A DNA stretch of 64,000 nt, taken from positions 682,001 through 746,000 of the forward strand of contig NZ_SROX01000001.1 of the NCBI RefSeq assembly GCF_013141915.1. Reading direction: 5' to 3'. The position numbers were made by a program, and so were the translations under genes. The notes under the pieces were generated by a model. The model was not told the DNA's origin and searched no databases. It worked only from the letters and a program-made list of their open reading frames with translations. Shown here in pieces: positions 62,520-64,000 of the stretch (its first letter is position 1; every line of letters begins with the position of its first letter). This DNA comes from Cupriavidus necator. Lineage in GTDB: Bacteria; Pseudomonadota; Gammaproteobacteria; Burkholderiales; Burkholderiaceae.

Positions 62520-64000
62520 CTACGCCAGTTCGAACCCATGCCGCGCCAGTGGCAGCGAGCGGATACGCTCGCCGGTGGCGGCAAACAGCGCATTGGCCAG
62601 CGCCGGCGCCAGCGTCGGCACCGCCGACTCGCCCACGCCGCCAATGCGCTCGCCGCTGGGCGCCAGCACCGCCTCGAAGCGCGGCGTCTGGGCCAGGCGC
62701 AGCAGGGGATAGTCATGGAAGTTGGATTGCTGCACGCGCCCGTCGGCGATGGTGATCACGCCCGACAGCGCCGCGCTCAGGGCCCAGATGCTGGCGCCTT
62801 CCAACTGGCGCTCGACGGTTGCGGGGTTGATCACGGTGCCGCAGTCGATGGCATTGACGATGCGATGCAGCGTGATGCGCCGGCCCTGCACCGACAGTTC
62901 CACCGCCGTGGCGCACAGCGAGCCCCACGCCTGCGACAGCGCCACGCCGTGGCAGCGCCCTGGCAGCGCACTGCCCCAGTTGATCTGCTGCGCCAGGCGC
63001 TGCAGCAAGCGCACCGGGCGCGGCCGCTCCGCCAGCAGGCCAAGCCGGAACTGCAGCGGGTCGGCCCTGGCGTGATGCGCCAGTTCGTCGATAAAGCTCT
63101 CGGCGAAGAAGGTGTTCTGGGTATAGCCCACGCCGCGCCAGAAACCGACCGGCACGGTTGTATTGACCATGGCATGGCGCACGGCAAGATGGGGCAGCGC
63201 GTAGGGCAGGTCCACCACGCCTTCGACCGACTTGGGGTCGACCCCGCCCTTGACCCGGTCCGGAAAATTGCGGACATAGATCGATGAGCAGGCCAGGCGC
63301 GCCTCCAGCGCATGGATGCCCGCCTTGTCCGGTGCCAGCACCGCGCTGAAGCGCGCCGCCGCCGCGGGCCGGTAGAAGTCGTGCTGAAGATCTTCCTCGC
63401 GCGACCAGATCAGCTTGACCGGCTGCCCCGCGGCCTTCGACGCCAGCGCGGCCTGGATAAAGACATCGAATTCCTCGCGCCGGCCAAAGCCGCCGCCGAC
63501 GAAAGTCCCATGCACGGCGATGCGTTCGGCCGGCAGGCCCAGCACCCCCGACAGCCGCTGCGCGATCTCGCCGCAGACCTGGGTCGGTCCCCAGATCTCG
63601 GCGCGGTCGGCGCGAACGTCGGCGGTGGCGTTCATCGGCTCCATGGTGGCATGGGCGAGGTACGGCACTTCGTATTCGGCGGTGTAGGCATGGGCGCCCT
63701 GCATCTGCGCGTCCGGATCGCCGTGGCGCAGCGCCACCGCCGATGCGCCGCGCGCAGCGTCCCGGTAGCCGGCCATCAGTGCCGCGTCGCCGGCGGGTGT
63801 GCCCGGCGGCAGTTGCCAGTCGGGCTGCAGCACGGCCAGGGCCTTGCGCGCGCTCCAGTAGCTGTCGCCCAGCACCACCACGGCATCGTCCAGCAGCACC
63901 ACGCGCCGCACGCCGCGCACCGCCAGCGCCGGCCGGGCATCGACGCGGCGCAGCGTGCCGCCAAAGGCCGGGCACGCCATCACCGAACCCACCAGCATGC
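62520..64000 (-). CDS. Molybdopterin-binding hydroxylase large subunit, isoquinoline 1-oxidoreductase beta type (5' end outside window)
   Basis: The last 493 or so residues of a xanthine-oxidase-family large subunit; the start lies past the right edge. Visible are YEVPYLAHATMEPMNATADV, the GTFVGGGFGRREEFDV cofactor motif, NTTVPVGFWRGVGYTQNTFF, and the C-terminal RIGGVGESAVPTLAPALANA, whose Glu is the catalytic base of this family. The wording of these motifs fits IorB-like enzymes, which pair with a small 2Fe-2S subunit; that gene must lie further right. Such enzymes hydroxylate N-heterocycles or oxidise aldehydes. Confidence 0.92.
   Translation of the reverse strand, partial: MLVGSVMACPAFGGTLRRVDARPALAVRGVRRVVLLDDAVVVLGDSYWSARKALAVLQPDWQLPPGTPAGDAALMAGYRDAARGASAVALRHGDPDAQMQGAHAYTAEYEVPYLAHATMEPMNATADVRADRAEIWGPTQVCGEIAQRLSGVLGLPAERIAVHGTFVGGGFGRREEFDVFIQAALASKAAGQPVKLIWSREEDLQHDFYRPAAAARFSAVLAPDKAGIHALEARLACSSIYVRNFPDRVKGGVDPKSVEGVVDLPYALPHLAVRHAMVNTTVPVGFWRGVGYTQNTFFAESFIDELAHHARADPLQFRLGLLAERPRPVRLLQRLAQQINWGSALPGRCHGVALSQAWGSLCATAVELSVQGRRITLHRIVNAIDCGTVINPATVERQLEGASIWALSAALSGVITIADGRVQQSNFHDYPLLRLAQTPRFEAVLAPSGERIGGVGESAVPTLAPALANALFAATGERIRSLPLARHGFELA

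Noticed and set aside
1..64000. Search for CRISPR arrays, tRNA and rRNA genes, prophage and transposase genes
   Set aside because: No regular repeat-spacer pattern, cloverleaf-like CCA-end gene, ribosomal RNA segment, integrase or transposase was recognised by eye; very diverged examples could be missed.

Overview
The window is GC-rich chromosomal DNA of a betaproteobacterium of the order Burkholderiales, most likely a Cupriavidus species. The strongest indication is the run frcR-frcA-frcC-frcB-zwf-pgi-sugar kinase (36845-46004), an order I recall from chromosome 2 of Cupriavidus necator H16. A Bug-type solute receptor, several LysR regulators, a DUF3422 protein and the overall codon bias fit the same group. 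I could not run a database search, so the genus is an inference.

Layout. (1) 1-5332: the end of a DUF1445 hydro-lyase gene, a LysR regulator, a secreted SRPBCC protein, an MFS transporter and a LuxR-type regulator without a LuxI partner. (2) 5461-19762: a compact type III secretion system (T3SS) core. Thirteen genes run leftward in the order sctV-S-C-D-F-I-J-K-L-N-O-T-U, and sctQ-sctR run rightward from a shared divergent promoter region. Ring, ATPase, sorting-platform and export-gate genes are present; no translocator, effector, chaperone, gatekeeper or needle-length gene is visible. SctU lacks the NPTH self-cleavage motif, and sctQ carries a well-placed internal start. (3) 20120-29345: a phosphoribosyltransferase/hydrolase fusion, an OmpR/EnvZ-type two-component pair, a CcdA/thioredoxin pair, an NCS2 purine permease, an M23 peptidase, a zinc-ribbon protein and a large unknown protein. 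(4) 29492-36670: a class D beta-lactamase, an XRE/DUF6036 gene pair resembling a toxin-antitoxin module, a LysR regulator, DUF3422, a small protein with a double-glycine leader pattern, a cupin and a winged-helix/TolB/TPR regulator. (5) 36845-46004: the fructose uptake and catabolism operon (regulator, ABC transporter, G6P dehydrogenase, G6P isomerase, kinase), feeding hexose into the Entner-Doudoroff route. (6) 45961-57056: an outer-membrane protein; an MFS/amidohydrolase/LysR/Bug-receptor group; and an MFS/aldo-keto reductase/ene-reductase/LysR group. (7) 57227-64000: a giant adenylate cyclase-AAA-TPR protein, an HD phosphohydrolase, a patatin-like lipase and the 3' part of a molybdenum hydroxylase large-subunit gene.

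The T3SS is the main candidate for unusual biology: a complete-looking basal body with an altered export switch, a separated sctR, a LuxR solo next door and a near-palindrome in the sctV/sctQ divergent region. No tRNA, rRNA, CRISPR array or insertion sequence was recognised.
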